64,000 bases of DNA from Devosia sp. 2618 (GTDB lineage: Bacteria > Pseudomonadota > Alphaproteobacteria > Rhizobiales > Devosiaceae), in assembly GCF_040546815.1 (NCBI RefSeq), contig NZ_JBEPOO010000001.1, positions 2,976,001 through 3,040,000 of the forward strand. Reading direction: 5' to 3'. The translations under genes were made by a program, and so were the position numbers. Position 1 is the stretch's first letter, and each line of letters starts with the position of its first letter. The notes below the pieces were generated by a model that saw only the letters and a program-made list of their open reading frames with translations, did not search any database and was not told the DNA's origin. Shown here piece after piece: positions 36,842 through 45,994 of this stretch.

Positions 36842-38334
36842 CAGGAATCCAGGAGCTGAAGGTGTTCAGTATTGGACTTTTCGAGCGCTTCGACGAGGTT
36901 GGCTTCTTCGTTGAAGTAACGGGCGCGCTCGGCAAACTGTGGCTTGGTGATGCCGGTGGAACGGTGCTTGCCCATCAGCATGCCGTTGGCGTCTTCACCC
37001 AGAATGTCATAAACGAAGATGTCCTGCGTCACGATCACATCGCCTTCCATGCCCAGGATTTCGGTGATGTGGGTGATGCGGCGCGAACCATCACGCAGGC
37101 GGGCGGCCTGCACCACGACGTCGATGGACGACGTGATCATTTCGCGAATGGTGCGGCTTGGGAGGCTATAGCCGCCCATGGTGATCATGGATTCAAGACG
37201 GGAGAGGGCTTCGCGCGGGCTGTTGGCGTGGAGCGTGCCCATCGAGCCATCGTGACCCGTGTTCATGGCCTGGAGCAGATCGAAGCTCTCGGGGCCACGG
37301 ACTTCGCCAACGATGATGCGTTCTGGACGCATACGCAGGCAGTTCTTGATGAGATCGCGCATCGTAATCTCGCCTTCGCCTTCCAGGTTTGGCGGGCGGG
37401 TTTCGAGGCGCACCACGTGCGGCTGCTGCAGCTGCAATTCAGCCGAGTCTTCGCAGGTGATGACGCGTTCGTCTTTTTCAATGAAGGCGGTGAGGCAGTT
37501 GAGCAGCGTGGTCTTGCCCGAACCGGTACCGCCCGAAATCAGCACATTTGCGCGCACGCGGCCCAGGATGCGCAGCACTTCGGCACCTTCAGGCGAGATG
37601 GAATTGTATTTGACCAGCTGCTGGAGGGTCAGCTTGTCCTTCTTGAACTTACGAATGGTGAGCGTTGCGCCATCGATCGACAGCGGCGGGGCAATGACGT
37701 TGACGCGCGAACCATCTGGCAGACGGGCGTCGCAGATGGGGGAGCTTTCATCGACGCGGCGGCCGACCTGGCTCACGATGCGCTGGCAGACGTTCATCAG
37801 ATGCGCATCGTCGCGGAAGCGCACATTGGTCAGGCGCACCTTGCCGGCGACTTCGATGTAGCACTTCTGGGAGCCGTTCACCATGATATCGGCGATGTCG
37901 TCGCGCGCCAGCAGCGGCTCAAGCGGACCATAGCCGAGCACGTCGTTGCAGATGTCTTCAAGCAGGTCTTCCTGCTCGGAAATCGACATGATGATCGACT
38001 TGAGCGCGATGATTTCAGCGACGATGTCGCGGATTTCTTCGCGAGCGGCTTGCTGGTCCATACTGGCCAGCTGGCTGAGATCGATGGAGTCGATCAGGGC
38101 ATTGAAAATGGCCGACTTGGTGAGGAAGTATTCCTTATCGCGCGCGGCATCGGCCGGGGCGCGGACATCGACAACCTCGTCGCCACTGCGCATGCGCGCA
38201 GCCATGGCGTCGCCATCGGCGGCACGTCTGGACGGCGCAGGGGCTTCGGCACGCGGCGGGGGGCTGGCAACCGGGCGCGCAATCTCGCTGACGCCTGGAG
38301 TGTTGCCGCCGAAGGATGTGCGCTTACCAAACAT
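36841..38334 (-). CDS. cpaF: Tad pilus secretion ATPase CpaF/TadA
   Basis: The hexameric motor ATPase (497 aa) of the Flp pilus. After a Pro/Ala-rich N-terminus come the N-domain and the RecA-like domain with Walker A GGTGSGKTT, the Asp box ITCEDSAELQL, Walker B RIIVGEVRGPE and the His box TGHDGSMGTLHAN. All motifs for an active enzyme are present. It lies between cpaE and tadB in the minus-strand block. Confidence 0.95.
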   Translation of the reverse strand: MFGKRTSFGGNTPGVSEIARPVASPPPRAEAPAPSRRAADGDAMAARMRSGDEVVDVRAPADAARDKEYFLTKSAIFNALIDSIDLSQLASMDQQAAREEIRDIVAEIIALKSIIMSISEQEDLLEDICNDVLGYGPLEPLLARDDIADIMVNGSQKCYIEVAGKVRLTNVRFRDDAHLMNVCQRIVSQVGRRVDESSPICDARLPDGSRVNVIAPPLSIDGATLTIRKFKKDKLTLQQLVKYNSISPEGAEVLRILGRVRANVLISGGTGSGKTTLLNCLTAFIEKDERVITCEDSAELQLQQPHVVRLETRPPNLEGEGEITMRDLIKNCLRMRPERIIVGEVRGPESFDLLQAMNTGHDGSMGTLHANSPREALSRLESMITMGGYSLPSRTIREMITSSIDVVVQAARLRDGSRRITHITEILGMEGDVIVTQDIFVYDILGEDANGMLMGKHRSTGITKPQFAERARYFNEEANLVEALEKSNTEHLQLLDS

Positions 38335-38380
38335 GGTCGTCCTACCGTTCTAGTTGGCCCGAAACAGACGTATCGGAGCC

Positions 38381-39652
38381 TCAGGCCCGCTTCTTGAGGA
38401 AGGCGGGCAGTTTCATCAGGCTGGCTGTCTTGCTGCTATTGCTTGCGGCCTGTCGCCCGGTCACATGCATGCCGATATTGCGATAAACTTCGTTGATCTT
38501 GTTGCTCGCCGCGACCTCGGCGATCATCTGCCCGTTGTTGGCAGCGGTGCCGAAAAGAGCCGCATCGAAGGGGATCTGGCCGAGCAGCTGGCATTCGATC
38601 GAAGAGGCAAATTCGCCGGTGTTGATTTCGGGGCGGCGTGGCATGCCGACCTTGTTGAGCACCAGCGATGGCGCCTTTTCGGCCGGACGCAGCGCGCGCA
38701 CGGTGTCGGCAATGTTTTTGGCATTGCGCAGGTTGGCCAGATCAGGCTCGGCGACGATCACGACCTCATCGACAGTCGCCAGCGTCTGGCGAATCCAGGC
38801 GTTCCAGGCGTGCGGAATATCGAGCGCCACAAAGGGCATGGTGTTCTGGCACATCTCAAGGATCTGCTCGAACTCGCGCTCGTTGAAATCGTAGGTACGA
38901 TCCAGCGTCACCGGGGCGGCCAGCAGGTTGATGTGGTTGGCCGCCTTGCTCATCAGGCGGTCCAGCATGGTCTGGTCGACCTTCTGGTTGACCGAAAGTG
39001 CATCGATCAGGCCGTGTGGCGGGTCCTGATTGAAGTTGAGGCCCGCAGTACCGAAGGCCAGATCCATATCAAGGATCAGGCTATCCTGACGGAGCGTGGT
39101 CGCGATGGCCCAGGCCACGTTGTGCGCGACAGTCGAGCTGCCGGCGCCGCCCTTGGCGGAGACAAAGCCGACCGTGCGCCCGATCGGGGCGGAATTTTCC
39201 GAAGCAAATAGGTCGGTGATGGCACTGACGATCTGCTGGGCCGTTGCCGGCAGCACGATGTATTCTGAAATGCCGGAGCGGATCAGTTCGCGATAGAGCA
39301 GCACGTCATTGACGTGGCCGAGCACGACGACGCGGGTCGAGGCATCGCAGACTTCAGCGAGACGCTCGAGCGCGGACGCGATCTCGCTGGTTGGCAGCGA
39401 GGTTTCGACAATGATCAGGTTGGGCGTCGGGTTGGACTTGTAGGTCTCCACCGCACCCTCGATGCCGCCATTGTGAGTGGTCAGCGCCACCTTGGACATG
39501 CGGCGATCATGGATCGCGCTTTCGACCAGTTGGGCGGTCTGGGAATGCTCGCAGAACGCCTGAATGGTGATGCGCGGAATGAGGCGCGCACCGCCGACGA
39601 TGTCGGCTGCGGCTTCTTCAACCACTGCGGGTTCGGATGACAGGAAACTCAT
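38381..39652 (-). CDS. cpaE: Tad pilus localisation protein CpaE/TadZ
   Basis: A 423-residue protein with an N-terminal atypical receiver-like domain (about 30-150) and a C-terminal MinD/ParA-like ATPase with deviant Walker A SAKGGAGSSTVAHNVA and SLILDMDLAFGTAGL. CpaE places the pilus machine at the pole. ATG 39652 has GGGAG seven bases upstream. It follows the secretin gene by 25 bases; the cpaD usually found between them is absent. Confidence 0.92.
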   Translation of the reverse strand: MSFLSSEPAVVEEAAADIVGGARLIPRITIQAFCEHSQTAQLVESAIHDRRMSKVALTTHNGGIEGAVETYKSNPTPNLIIVETSLPTSEIASALERLAEVCDASTRVVVLGHVNDVLLYRELIRSGISEYIVLPATAQQIVSAITDLFASENSAPIGRTVGFVSAKGGAGSSTVAHNVAWAIATTLRQDSLILDMDLAFGTAGLNFNQDPPHGLIDALSVNQKVDQTMLDRLMSKAANHINLLAAPVTLDRTYDFNEREFEQILEMCQNTMPFVALDIPHAWNAWIRQTLATVDEVVIVAEPDLANLRNAKNIADTVRALRPAEKAPSLVLNKVGMPRRPEINTGEFASSIECQLLGQIPFDAALFGTAANNGQMIAEVAASNKINEVYRNIGMHVTGRQAASNSSKTASLMKLPAFLKKRA

Positions 39653-39677
39653 AGACAAACTCCCAAGACGGCCAGTC

Positions 39678-41084
39678 TCAATCTAGGACGAAACCAACCG
39701 AACCGCTAAAACCGCCACGCATCGCGCCGGTGCTGCCAACGCCGTAGATATTTTCGAGACGTCCGAGGAAAATCCCTTCGGCATCGCTGGCCACGGCCGA
39801 CCGATCCGTCGGCACTTCGATCGAATTGACCGGGCTTGGATTGACCAGATATGGCGTGACCAGGATCACCAGTTCGGTCTGCTGGGTCTGGAAATCGCGC
39901 GAGCGGAACAGAGCACCAAGGATCGGGATATTGCCCAGGCCCGGCATCTGGTTGATCTGCTGACGGGACGTTTCCTGCAGCAGGCCGCCGATGGCCAGGG
40001 TGGTTCCAGCTGCCAGCTCGACCGAGGTATTGGCCTGGCGGCGGGTCAGCGAGCCATCCGACTGCGGATCAGACACAGATGTGTCGATCGTGATGGCGAT
40101 CGTGCCGTTGGACTTGACCACTGGGGTAAAGCTCAGCTCGACGCCGTATGGCTTGAACTCCACCGTGCGGTTGTTGGGGTTGTTCGAATCGAACGTATAG
40201 TAGGGCAGCTCGCCACCAGCCAGGAACTTGGCTGGCTGGCCAGAAATGGCGGTGAGCGTAGGCTGCGCCAGAACACGCAGGCCACCGCGCGTTTCGAGCG
40301 CCCGGATGGCCGCGTCGATCTGCAGATTGCCAATACCGAACTTGCCGGTAGCGTCATTGGTGGTGAAGCCGGCGCCCGTGGCGACGTTGTTGAAGCCAAA
40401 GTTGGCGTTGCCGACGCTGAGCGTACCCGACAGATTGATGCCGAGCTGCTTGGCCACATCGCGCTTCACTTCCGACACGGTGACCTGCAGCATGACCTGC
40501 TGAGAACCCTTGACGTCGATGATATTTGCGACGTTTCTCTCATCGCCGGCGAATTGAACGGCTACGGCCGTGGCACGGGCGCTATCTTCGCCGGACAAGA
40601 CAGTACCGGTCAGCACGACGCGATTGGTATTGCCACCCAGCGTGACCGATTCAACGCGGATATTGGAACCGGGAATAACGCGCGCCAGGGCGAGTTCAAG
40701 AGCGTTGCCGACCTGGGAGGGCTCCTCCATCACCTTGACGTCGAGCACGGCAATAGTGCGGCCCTGATCGTCGAGGAAGAAGATATTGGTGTCGCCACCG
40801 GTAATGCCTTGAACCAGCGCCCGGGTGCGGCTGCGCATGATGGCTGCCGCGACGTTGGGCTGGGACACGATGACTTCGGCTGCGCCTGCAGGCAGGTCGA
40901 CCAGCACGGTCTTGTTGAGATGGATTTCAACCCGACGGGTCGCACCATAGGAGGCTGACGAAATCGTCACCTGCGTTTCCTGGGCGTATGCGGGCAGGCT
41001 GGGCAGCGCAAAAAGGGTCGCCAGAACGGTGACGGCCAGTGTCGCAGCGGCGTGGCGGCGGAAAGTGCTGAGTTGTGCGATCAT
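39678..41084 (-). CDS. cpaC: Tad pilus outer-membrane secretin CpaC/RcpA
   Basis: The 468-residue protein has a signal peptide (cleavage near AYA before QETQ, residue 34), the pilus-specific N-domain (about 40-110; VEIHLNKTVLVDLPAGAAEVIVSQPNVA), a BON-like stretch and the secretin domain (about 215-400; LRVLAQPTLTAISGQPAKFLAGGELPY, VELSFTPVV, LAIGGLLQE). It forms the outer-membrane channel for the pilus. ATG 41084 is preceded by GGAG at six bases; ATG 41090 is a near alternative. Confidence 0.94.
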   Translation of the reverse strand: MIAQLSTFRRHAAATLAVTVLATLFALPSLPAYAQETQVTISSASYGATRRVEIHLNKTVLVDLPAGAAEVIVSQPNVAAAIMRSRTRALVQGITGGDTNIFFLDDQGRTIAVLDVKVMEEPSQVGNALELALARVIPGSNIRVESVTLGGNTNRVVLTGTVLSGEDSARATAVAVQFAGDERNVANIIDVKGSQQVMLQVTVSEVKRDVAKQLGINLSGTLSVGNANFGFNNVATGAGFTTNDATGKFGIGNLQIDAAIRALETRGGLRVLAQPTLTAISGQPAKFLAGGELPYYTFDSNNPNNRTVEFKPYGVELSFTPVVKSNGTIAITIDTSVSDPQSDGSLTRRQANTSVELAAGTTLAIGGLLQETSRQQINQMPGLGNIPILGALFRSRDFQTQQTELVILVTPYLVNPSPVNSIEVPTDRSAVASDAEGIFLGRLENIYGVGSTGAMRGGFSGSVGFVLD

Positions 41085-41097
41085 GATCATCTCCGCC

Positions 41098-42030
41098 CTA
41101 CTCGGGCACCACCTGGGGATCGACAGTTGCCAGACCCTGGTACACATTGTTTGTCTGATGGGTGTCGGCGTAGGGCTCGGGGGTTGCGGCCGCGTTCACG
41201 ACCGGGATTCCCAGAGCGGAATTGGAGCCAGCCATGATCGACTCGTCGCGGCCGAAACGGATCAGACGGACCGTCTGATTTGCGTTGGGGGTCTGCGCCG
41301 TAATCGTTTCGTTGAAATCGACGACCGAGCGCAGCGTCAGGCTGAGCTGGCCGAGCGTCGATGCATTGATCAGCTTGTCAGCCTGGGATGGGTTGAGCTC
41401 AAGCGTTGCAATGGTCGAGTTGTCGAAGGTCACCGGGGTCGGCCCTGGCGAGTTTGGATCTTCCTGACCGCCGCTTGCGCCCATTTCACCCAGACGCGTG
41501 CCAATGGCGAGAACGCGGACATTGGCGAGAATGACTTCGGAATGCTGACCGGCCGTCGACTGGGTGGTCAGCACGACGTCGACGTGATCGTTGGGCACCA
41601 CAAAACCGCCGGCGCTCGATACGGCGGTGACGCCAACAGAGACGCCGCGCATGCCCTGCGACAGGACCGCGGACAGATAACCCTGATCGGAGCGTACGAG
41701 CTTGGCTTCGCGGATCGGCTCGCCGGGGAAGAATTCAAAGCGGGCAACAGAGCCCTTGAGCTGCTCGGGTGCATCGGGCAGCGCGGAAATGGTCACATAT
41801 TCGGAGCGAATGGCGCCTTCTGGCCAATCCTGCCACTCGACGTTTGACGGCCCGAGCCGCTCACCCATGCCGATTGGTGTCTTAGCGACGAGAATCTTTG
41901 TGCTGGTTTCCCGGACATATTCGGTCTGGGCCACTGCCGGAGCATCACCGCCGCCACGCGTAACCAGAAAGGCCGCAAGGCCACCAGCGACCAGCGCCAC
42001 AAGCAACAGTATCAAACGCGCCGGTTTCAT
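41098..42030 (-). CDS. cpaB: Tad pilus assembly protein CpaB/RcpC
   Basis: A 310-residue protein with an N-terminal membrane helix (6-25) and a SAF domain (about 40-105; TKILVAKTPIGMGERLGPSNVEWQDWP, then GEPIREAKLV), as in flagellar FlgA and CpaB. It acts in the periplasm with the secretin. It begins the cpaB-cpaC-cpaE-cpaF-tadB-tadC block, with a terminator of cpaA just upstream. The C-terminal 40 residues are Pro/Asn-rich and not conserved. Confidence 0.92.
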   Translation of the reverse strand: MKPARLILLLVALVAGGLAAFLVTRGGGDAPAVAQTEYVRETSTKILVAKTPIGMGERLGPSNVEWQDWPEGAIRSEYVTISALPDAPEQLKGSVARFEFFPGEPIREAKLVRSDQGYLSAVLSQGMRGVSVGVTAVSSAGGFVVPNDHVDVVLTTQSTAGQHSEVILANVRVLAIGTRLGEMGASGGQEDPNSPGPTPVTFDNSTIATLELNPSQADKLINASTLGQLSLTLRSVVDFNETITAQTPNANQTVRLIRFGRDESIMAGSNSALGIPVVNAAATPEPYADTHQTNNVYQGLATVDPQVVPE

Positions 42031-42181
42031 GACTCACTCCGGTTGCACTCGGGCATAACAAGCCCAGTTCCACGGCGTGAACTTTGCACCCAAAGGGTCA
42101 AAGTTTGGTTAACCGGGTCTTTGCGACTTCAGTTAACAAGATATAAATTTCAGCTGATTTTGATCATATGCAGTAGAGCAA

Positions 42182-42208
42182 TAAAAAATGGCCCAGTATT
42201 GGGCCATT
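42182..42208 (-). terminator. Rho-independent terminator after cpaA
   Basis: Nine-base perfect arms (42187-42195 and 42200-42208), a four-base loop, and a T-run on the minus strand (the A-run at 42183-42188). It separates cpaA from the cpaB block, so cpaB must have its own promoter. Confidence 0.88.
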
Positions 42209-42235
42209 CAATTCTTCCAGAGTGTCGGTCGGTTA

Positions 42236-42736
42236 TCAGGCAGCGAGCCGCTCGAATATTGGCGAGCTGGCATAGGTCATCATGCCGGCGATGGCCAAGG
42301 CGATACCGTAGGGTACGCCCGACTTGGGGTTGTAGAGGCGCTCGAGCCACACATAGCGCATCAGCATCGGCGTCATGGGCAGGCGGCGCAGAGCCAGGAT
42401 GATCAGCGTCAGCAGACCGCCGAGCAGAGCGGCATATACCAGATAAGGCAGGGTGAGGCCAAAACCGAGCCAGAGCGCAGTTGCCGCGGCGAGCTTGGCG
42501 TCGCCACCACCCACCCAGCGCAGGGCGAAGAACACGAAGCCGACGGCCAATACAGTCAAGGCACACACGATGTGCATGGCAAATTGCTGCAGTGGCAGGT
42601 TGATCGCCATCGCCACGATGCAGAACGCAACGACGAGAAGCAGAACGAGTTTGTTGGAAATCCGCATCGTCAAAAGATCGGACGACGCCGCAAAGGCCAT
42701 GCCAAGGGGAAAGAGGAACAGCGCAATAGTGGACAT
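42236..42736 (-). CDS. cpaA: Prepilin peptidase CpaA/TadV
   Basis: The 166-residue type IV prepilin-like peptidase (A24 family) cuts the Flp prepilin and the TadE pseudopilins at the inner membrane. The two catalytic aspartates are in SSDLLTMRIS and VGGGDAKLAA; five to six membrane helices are visible. ATG 42736 is behind GGGAG. It lies between flp and cpaB, with a terminator on each side, so it may be expressed as its own unit or by read-through. Confidence 0.92.
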   Translation of the reverse strand: MSTIALFLFPLGMAFAASSDLLTMRISNKLVLLLVVAFCIVAMAINLPLQQFAMHIVCALTVLAVGFVFFALRWVGGGDAKLAAATALWLGFGLTLPYLVYAALLGGLLTLIILALRRLPMTPMLMRYVWLERLYNPKSGVPYGIALAIAGMMTYASSPIFERLAA

Positions 42737-42803
42737 TCTCGGTACTCCCGTCAGCAAGAAGGCTGGCGCCGCCAGTGTGCCAATGCGCAGTTAAGAAAGC
42801 TCA

Positions 42804-42834
42804 AATAAAAAGGGAGGAGCAAACTGCTCCTCCC
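42804..42834 (-). terminator. Rho-independent terminator after the flp pilin gene
   Basis: Perfect 9-base arms (42812-42820 and 42826-42834) with a five-base loop, followed on the minus strand by a T-rich tail (A-run at 42807-42811). It is 24 bases past the flp stop and would let pilin be made in excess over the machine. Confidence 0.92.
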
Positions 42835-42857
42835 CATACCTAGACAAGTCGCACAAC

Positions 42858-43037
42858 TTAGGTGGTTGGCGTCTTTGCCTTGAGGGTGGTGCCGAGGTAG
42901 TTGAAGAGGTTACCAAGGTTGCCACCGAGAGTGGTTGCAGCGGCAATGATGCCGACAGAGATCAGAGCGGCGATAAGGCCGTATTCAATTGCGGTTGCGC
43001 CGGACTCGTCCTTGGCGAAACGTGCGAAGATGTTCAT
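42858..43037 (-). CDS. flp: Flp-family type IVb pilin
   Basis: A 59-residue prepilin. The short basic leader MNIFARFAKDESG is cut after Gly 13, and the mature part starts ATAIEYGLIAALIS with Glu at position +5 and the hydrophobic assembly helix; the EYG following is diagnostic of Flp pilins. The C-terminus has the LFNYLG stretch common in rhizobial pilins. It is the main pilus subunit, first of the minus-strand tad genes, with its own terminator. Confidence 0.95.
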   Translation of the reverse strand: MNIFARFAKDESGATAIEYGLIAALISVGIIAAATTLGGNLGNLFNYLGTTLKAKTPTT

Positions 43038-43431
43038 TCCCAGGCTCCATTTTTATCTGCGCCATTTGCTGGCGCTCATCGTCCGACACGTCACACATCG
43101 AACATGTATGAAACTAACTTTGACCTGTTGAGATTGAGTTAATTGGAACGCGAGAACTGACAAAGATCGACGCGCTTTTTACTATGCTAATCAGAGTGTT
43201 AACGCGATCGATTGCATTTTACGGAACAACCCTGGAGCGCTCTATATTATATATAAGGCAGCTTTTATGGCGCATCCGAGCCGACAACTCCGAATGAATT
43301 TCCACGACGCTATGTTACTTGGTTAAATTCTTGATATCGAGCCTCACTGTCTTTGAAGAGGTCGTTTGCCAATTATAAACCATTCGCGCTGAAAATAGGG
43401 ACATCGCGTATCAGTACCGCCGGATATCATC
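43038..43431. other. AT-rich divergent intergenic region of the tad locus
   Basis: These 394 bases separate flp from the stand-alone secretin N-domain gene. No gene is seen. The sequence is distinctly richer in A+T than its surroundings, with TATATTATATATAAGG near 43240-43258. It should hold the promoters of both units; I can assign no specific box. Confidence 0.6.
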
Positions 43432-43884
43432 ATGCGTCCCATGCTCACCGCCGCCTTCGCCTTCAGCCTCATGCTGGCATCGAGCCTGGCGCCAGCTACG
43501 GTCTTTGCGGCGGATGGCGCGATCAACGTCAACGTCAACATGGCGCGCATCCTGCGCATCAATGCGGCGGCGGCAACGGTGATCATCGGCAATCCCGGCA
43601 TTGCCGACGTAACCATTCAGGACCCACAGACGCTGGTGCTGACTGGCAAGAGCTTTGGCCAGACTAATCTCATCGTGCTTGACAATAACGGCAACCCGAT
43701 CGCCGATACCATGATCGAAGTGGTTCAGATGCAGGCGGGCACCGTGACGGTATTCCAGGGACAGGCGCGGACCAGCTTGTCCTGCGCGCCAACCTGCCAG
43801 GCCGTGGTGATGATGGGCGACGACACCGATTTCTCTGCCAAGGCCGTGGCATCGTCCCAGATCATTCAGCAGCTCGGCAACTAA
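43432..43884 (+). CDS. Stand-alone secretin N-domain protein (CpaC N-terminal-like)
   Basis: A 150-residue secreted protein. After a signal peptide (MRPMLTAAFAFSLMLASSLAP, cleavage near VFA) it contains only the pilus/secretin N-domain (about 30-100; INVNVNMARILRINAAAATVIIGNPGIADV, then TLVLTGKSFGQTNLIVLD), the same domain as at the start of CpaC. There is no secretin barrel. A pair of cysteines (LSCAPTC) lies near residue 122 and may form a disulfide. Divergent from flp and ahead of two TadE-like genes, it is probably an accessory periplasmic part of the pilus machine. Confidence 0.82.
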   Translation: MRPMLTAAFAFSLMLASSLAPATVFAADGAINVNVNMARILRINAAAATVIIGNPGIADVTIQDPQTLVLTGKSFGQTNLIVLDNNGNPIADTMIEVVQMQAGTVTVFQGQARTSLSCAPTCQAVVMMGDDTDFSAKAVASSQIIQQLGN

Positions 43885-44038
43885 GCTGCATCTTCTGCAA
43901 TGACTCCGGGCGACTACTTACCAAGGCCGTCCATACTCCTTTAACCACCATAGTATTTGCAGACTATTGAAAGCCGATTCCTAACTTTCGATTAGCCAAG
44001 GCGGGTTAGCGTCCGTCCATTGCTATAGAGCGTGGATC

Positions 44039-44602
44039 ATGGCTGGAAAGATTGCATCACTAATCGGACGCGCCGTGCTGCCTCGGCGGCGCAGCTTCGT
44101 ACGCGATGAACGTGGCGTCACCGCTATCGAGTTTGGCATTCTGGCGCTGCCATTCTTTTCCATTCTCGGCGCGATTTTTGAAACCTCGATGGTTTTTCTG
44201 TCGGGTCAGATTCTCGAAAGCGCAGTGCAGGACGCCAGCCGGGCTATCCGCACCGGACAGGCTCAGGCCGCCAGCATGAACTTGAACGACTTCCGCAGCC
44301 AGGTCTGCAATAGACTTTACGGACTGTTTTCAGACTGCAGCGGACTGCATGTCGAAGTGCAGGTTCTTGGCAAATTCAATGCCGCATCGATCAGCCCACC
44401 GGTCGACTGGACGTGCAAAACCAATTGCGGCTGGAGCAGGCCAGACAGCTTCACCCCCGGCCTGACCTCAAGCATCATGCTGGTTCAGGTCTACTACAAA
44501 TGGCCGACCGTCATGCCCACGATCGGCATGAGCCTCGCTGACCTGCCAGAGGGCAAGCGCCTTCTAGGCGCGGCTGCCGTGTTCAAGAACGAGCCCTTCT
44601 GA
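44039..44602 (+). CDS. tadE: TadE-like pseudopilin
   Basis: The 187-residue protein has a prepilin-like start: basic leader to Gly 26, then VTAIEFGILALPFF with Glu at position +5, which CpaA would process. The long C-terminal domain (60-187) has four cysteines (VCNRLYG, SDCSG, WTCKTNCG). Pseudopilins of this type are needed for Flp pilus assembly. Its stop overlaps the ATG of the next gene by one base. Confidence 0.85.
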   Translation: MAGKIASLIGRAVLPRRRSFVRDERGVTAIEFGILALPFFSILGAIFETSMVFLSGQILESAVQDASRAIRTGQAQAASMNLNDFRSQVCNRLYGLFSDCSGLHVEVQVLGKFNAASISPPVDWTCKTNCGWSRPDSFTPGLTSSIMLVQVYYKWPTVMPTIGMSLADLPEGKRLLGAAAVFKNEPF

Positions 44603-45177
44603 TGAAAGTGTTGTGGCGGACATTTATTGAACGCGTGCGTCAGTTCACCTTCGTTCAGGAGGGGGTGGCAGCGGTAGAATTTGCGCTGATCCTGCCAGTC
44701 ATGCTGTTTGTCTACATTGGCTCTGTAGAAGCGAGCGCGCTGATCACCATGGATCGGCGGATGCAGACCATTGCCGGTACAGTGGGCGATCTGGTGGCGC
44801 GCTCGGAAACCAGTATCGATACTGCTACGCTGCAGGACTATTTCCTGGCGTCCGGTGGGATCATGACCCCCTACCCCTCCACCGACCTCAAGCAGATCGT
44901 GACGCAGGTGCTGGTCAAGACCAACGGCACTGCAGAAGTGGTCTGGTCACGCGAATATTCCGGGGGCAAAATGACCACTCCTTCGGCCTATCCGAAGGGC
45001 ATCGCGTACACACTTCCCAAGGAAATGGTGGAGATTGCGCGCGGCCAGTACGTTATCGTCTCGCAGGCGAGCTACAACTATCTGCCGCTTTATGGCATCG
45101 TCTTTGAAAAGAAGATCCAGCTGGCGCGCGAGAACTACTTCATCCCCCGTTTCCGGCGCGTCATCGATATCAAATAG
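44602..45177 (+). CDS. Second TadE/TadF-like pseudopilin
   Basis: A 191-residue product with the TadE-like start VQEGVAAVEFALILPVMLFVYIGSVEAS: a Gly before VAAVEF with Glu at +5 and a hydrophobic helix. The remaining part is mostly beta-like and has no cysteine. It starts at the stop of the first TadE-like gene (TGATG). It may be a TadF counterpart; no TadG is seen in the window. Confidence 0.82.
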   Translation: MKVLWRTFIERVRQFTFVQEGVAAVEFALILPVMLFVYIGSVEASALITMDRRMQTIAGTVGDLVARSETSIDTATLQDYFLASGGIMTPYPSTDLKQIVTQVLVKTNGTAEVVWSREYSGGKMTTPSAYPKGIAYTLPKEMVEIARGQYVIVSQASYNYLPLYGIVFEKKIQLARENYFIPRFRRVIDIK

Positions 45178-45245
45178 GCTGCTTGCGCGCCTGTGGTGCG
45201 CATGTCAAAAGCCGTGATCTCCCTATATGATCGGCGGCATATCTC

Positions 45246-45866
45246 ATGAGCGATACACTTGTTCCCGTATTCGACCTTGGCGGCGTTTTCGTCGACTGGA
45301 ACCCGATGTATCTGTTCCGCAAGCTCTTCGAGACCGAAGAAGATGCGCTGTGGTTTCACCAGAATATCTGCACGCTGGACTGGAACCTCGAATTTGACGC
45401 CGGCGAGATCTATTCCGAGGGCGTGGCCAAGCTGATCACCCGCTTCCCCAAGTATTGGCGCGAAATTCAGGCGTTTGACTCGCGTTGGAAAGAAACGCTA
45501 GGCGGCTTCATTCAGGGCACGATCGACATCCATGACGAGTTGATCGAACAGGAAGTGCCAACCTTTGCCATCACCAACTTCTCCTGGGAGAAGTGGGTCA
45601 GCTGCCTCGGCGAATGGCCATTCCTTGAAAAGTTCGATGGCGTGGTTGTGTCTGGCCTTGAAGGCCTGGTGAAGCCTGATCCACGGCTTTATCGCGTGTT
45701 CTGCGAACGCTATGGCATGTCGCCTGAAAGCTGCGTCTTCATCGACGACAACGAGGCCAATATTGTTGCCGCCCGCAAGTTCGGCATGCACGCCATCCAC
45801 TTCACCGACCCGGCCAGCCTGCGCAAGGAACTGATCGCGCTCGGCCTGCCGCTGCAGGCCCGCTAA
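45246..45866 (+). CDS. HAD-superfamily hydrolase (YihX-like)
   Basis: The 206-residue protein has HAD motif I FDLGGVFVDWN, where the nucleophile Asp is followed by Leu-Gly instead of the usual x-Asp, as in the YihX-type glucose-1-phosphate phosphatases. Motif II is AITNFS, motif III the Lys in GLVKPDPRLY and motif IV FIDDNEANI. A small helical cap (about 20-95) follows motif I. It would be a cytoplasmic phosphatase or dehalogenase-type enzyme of unknown substrate. Confidence 0.85.
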   Translation: MSDTLVPVFDLGGVFVDWNPMYLFRKLFETEEDALWFHQNICTLDWNLEFDAGEIYSEGVAKLITRFPKYWREIQAFDSRWKETLGGFIQGTIDIHDELIEQEVPTFAITNFSWEKWVSCLGEWPFLEKFDGVVVSGLEGLVKPDPRLYRVFCERYGMSPESCVFIDDNEANIVAARKFGMHAIHFTDPASLRKELIALGLPLQAR

Positions 45867-45876
45867 GAGTAATTAC

Positions 45877-45989
45877 ACTTCTCCCTTCGGGGAGAGGTTT
45901 TCTACCGGTGATGGGGGCATTGCCGCATTCGGTGAAGGCCCCTCACCCGACCCGAAGGGTCGACCTCTCCCCCGAAGGGAGAGGTGAAG
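45877..45989. repeat. Inverted palindromic repeat between HAD and glyoxalase genes
   Basis: The outer segments 45877-45898 and 45963-45989 are near-perfect inverted copies, and each is itself a hairpin (CTCCCTTCGGGGAG and its counterpart). The convergent gene ends on both sides suggest it may also terminate transcription. Confidence 0.65.
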
Positions 45990-45994
45990 AGGGC

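Noticed and set aside
45246-45866. Broken HAD hydrolase because the second Asp of motif I is Gly
   Set aside because: YihX-type phosphatases have the same DLG form and are active, so this is a family trait and not damage.
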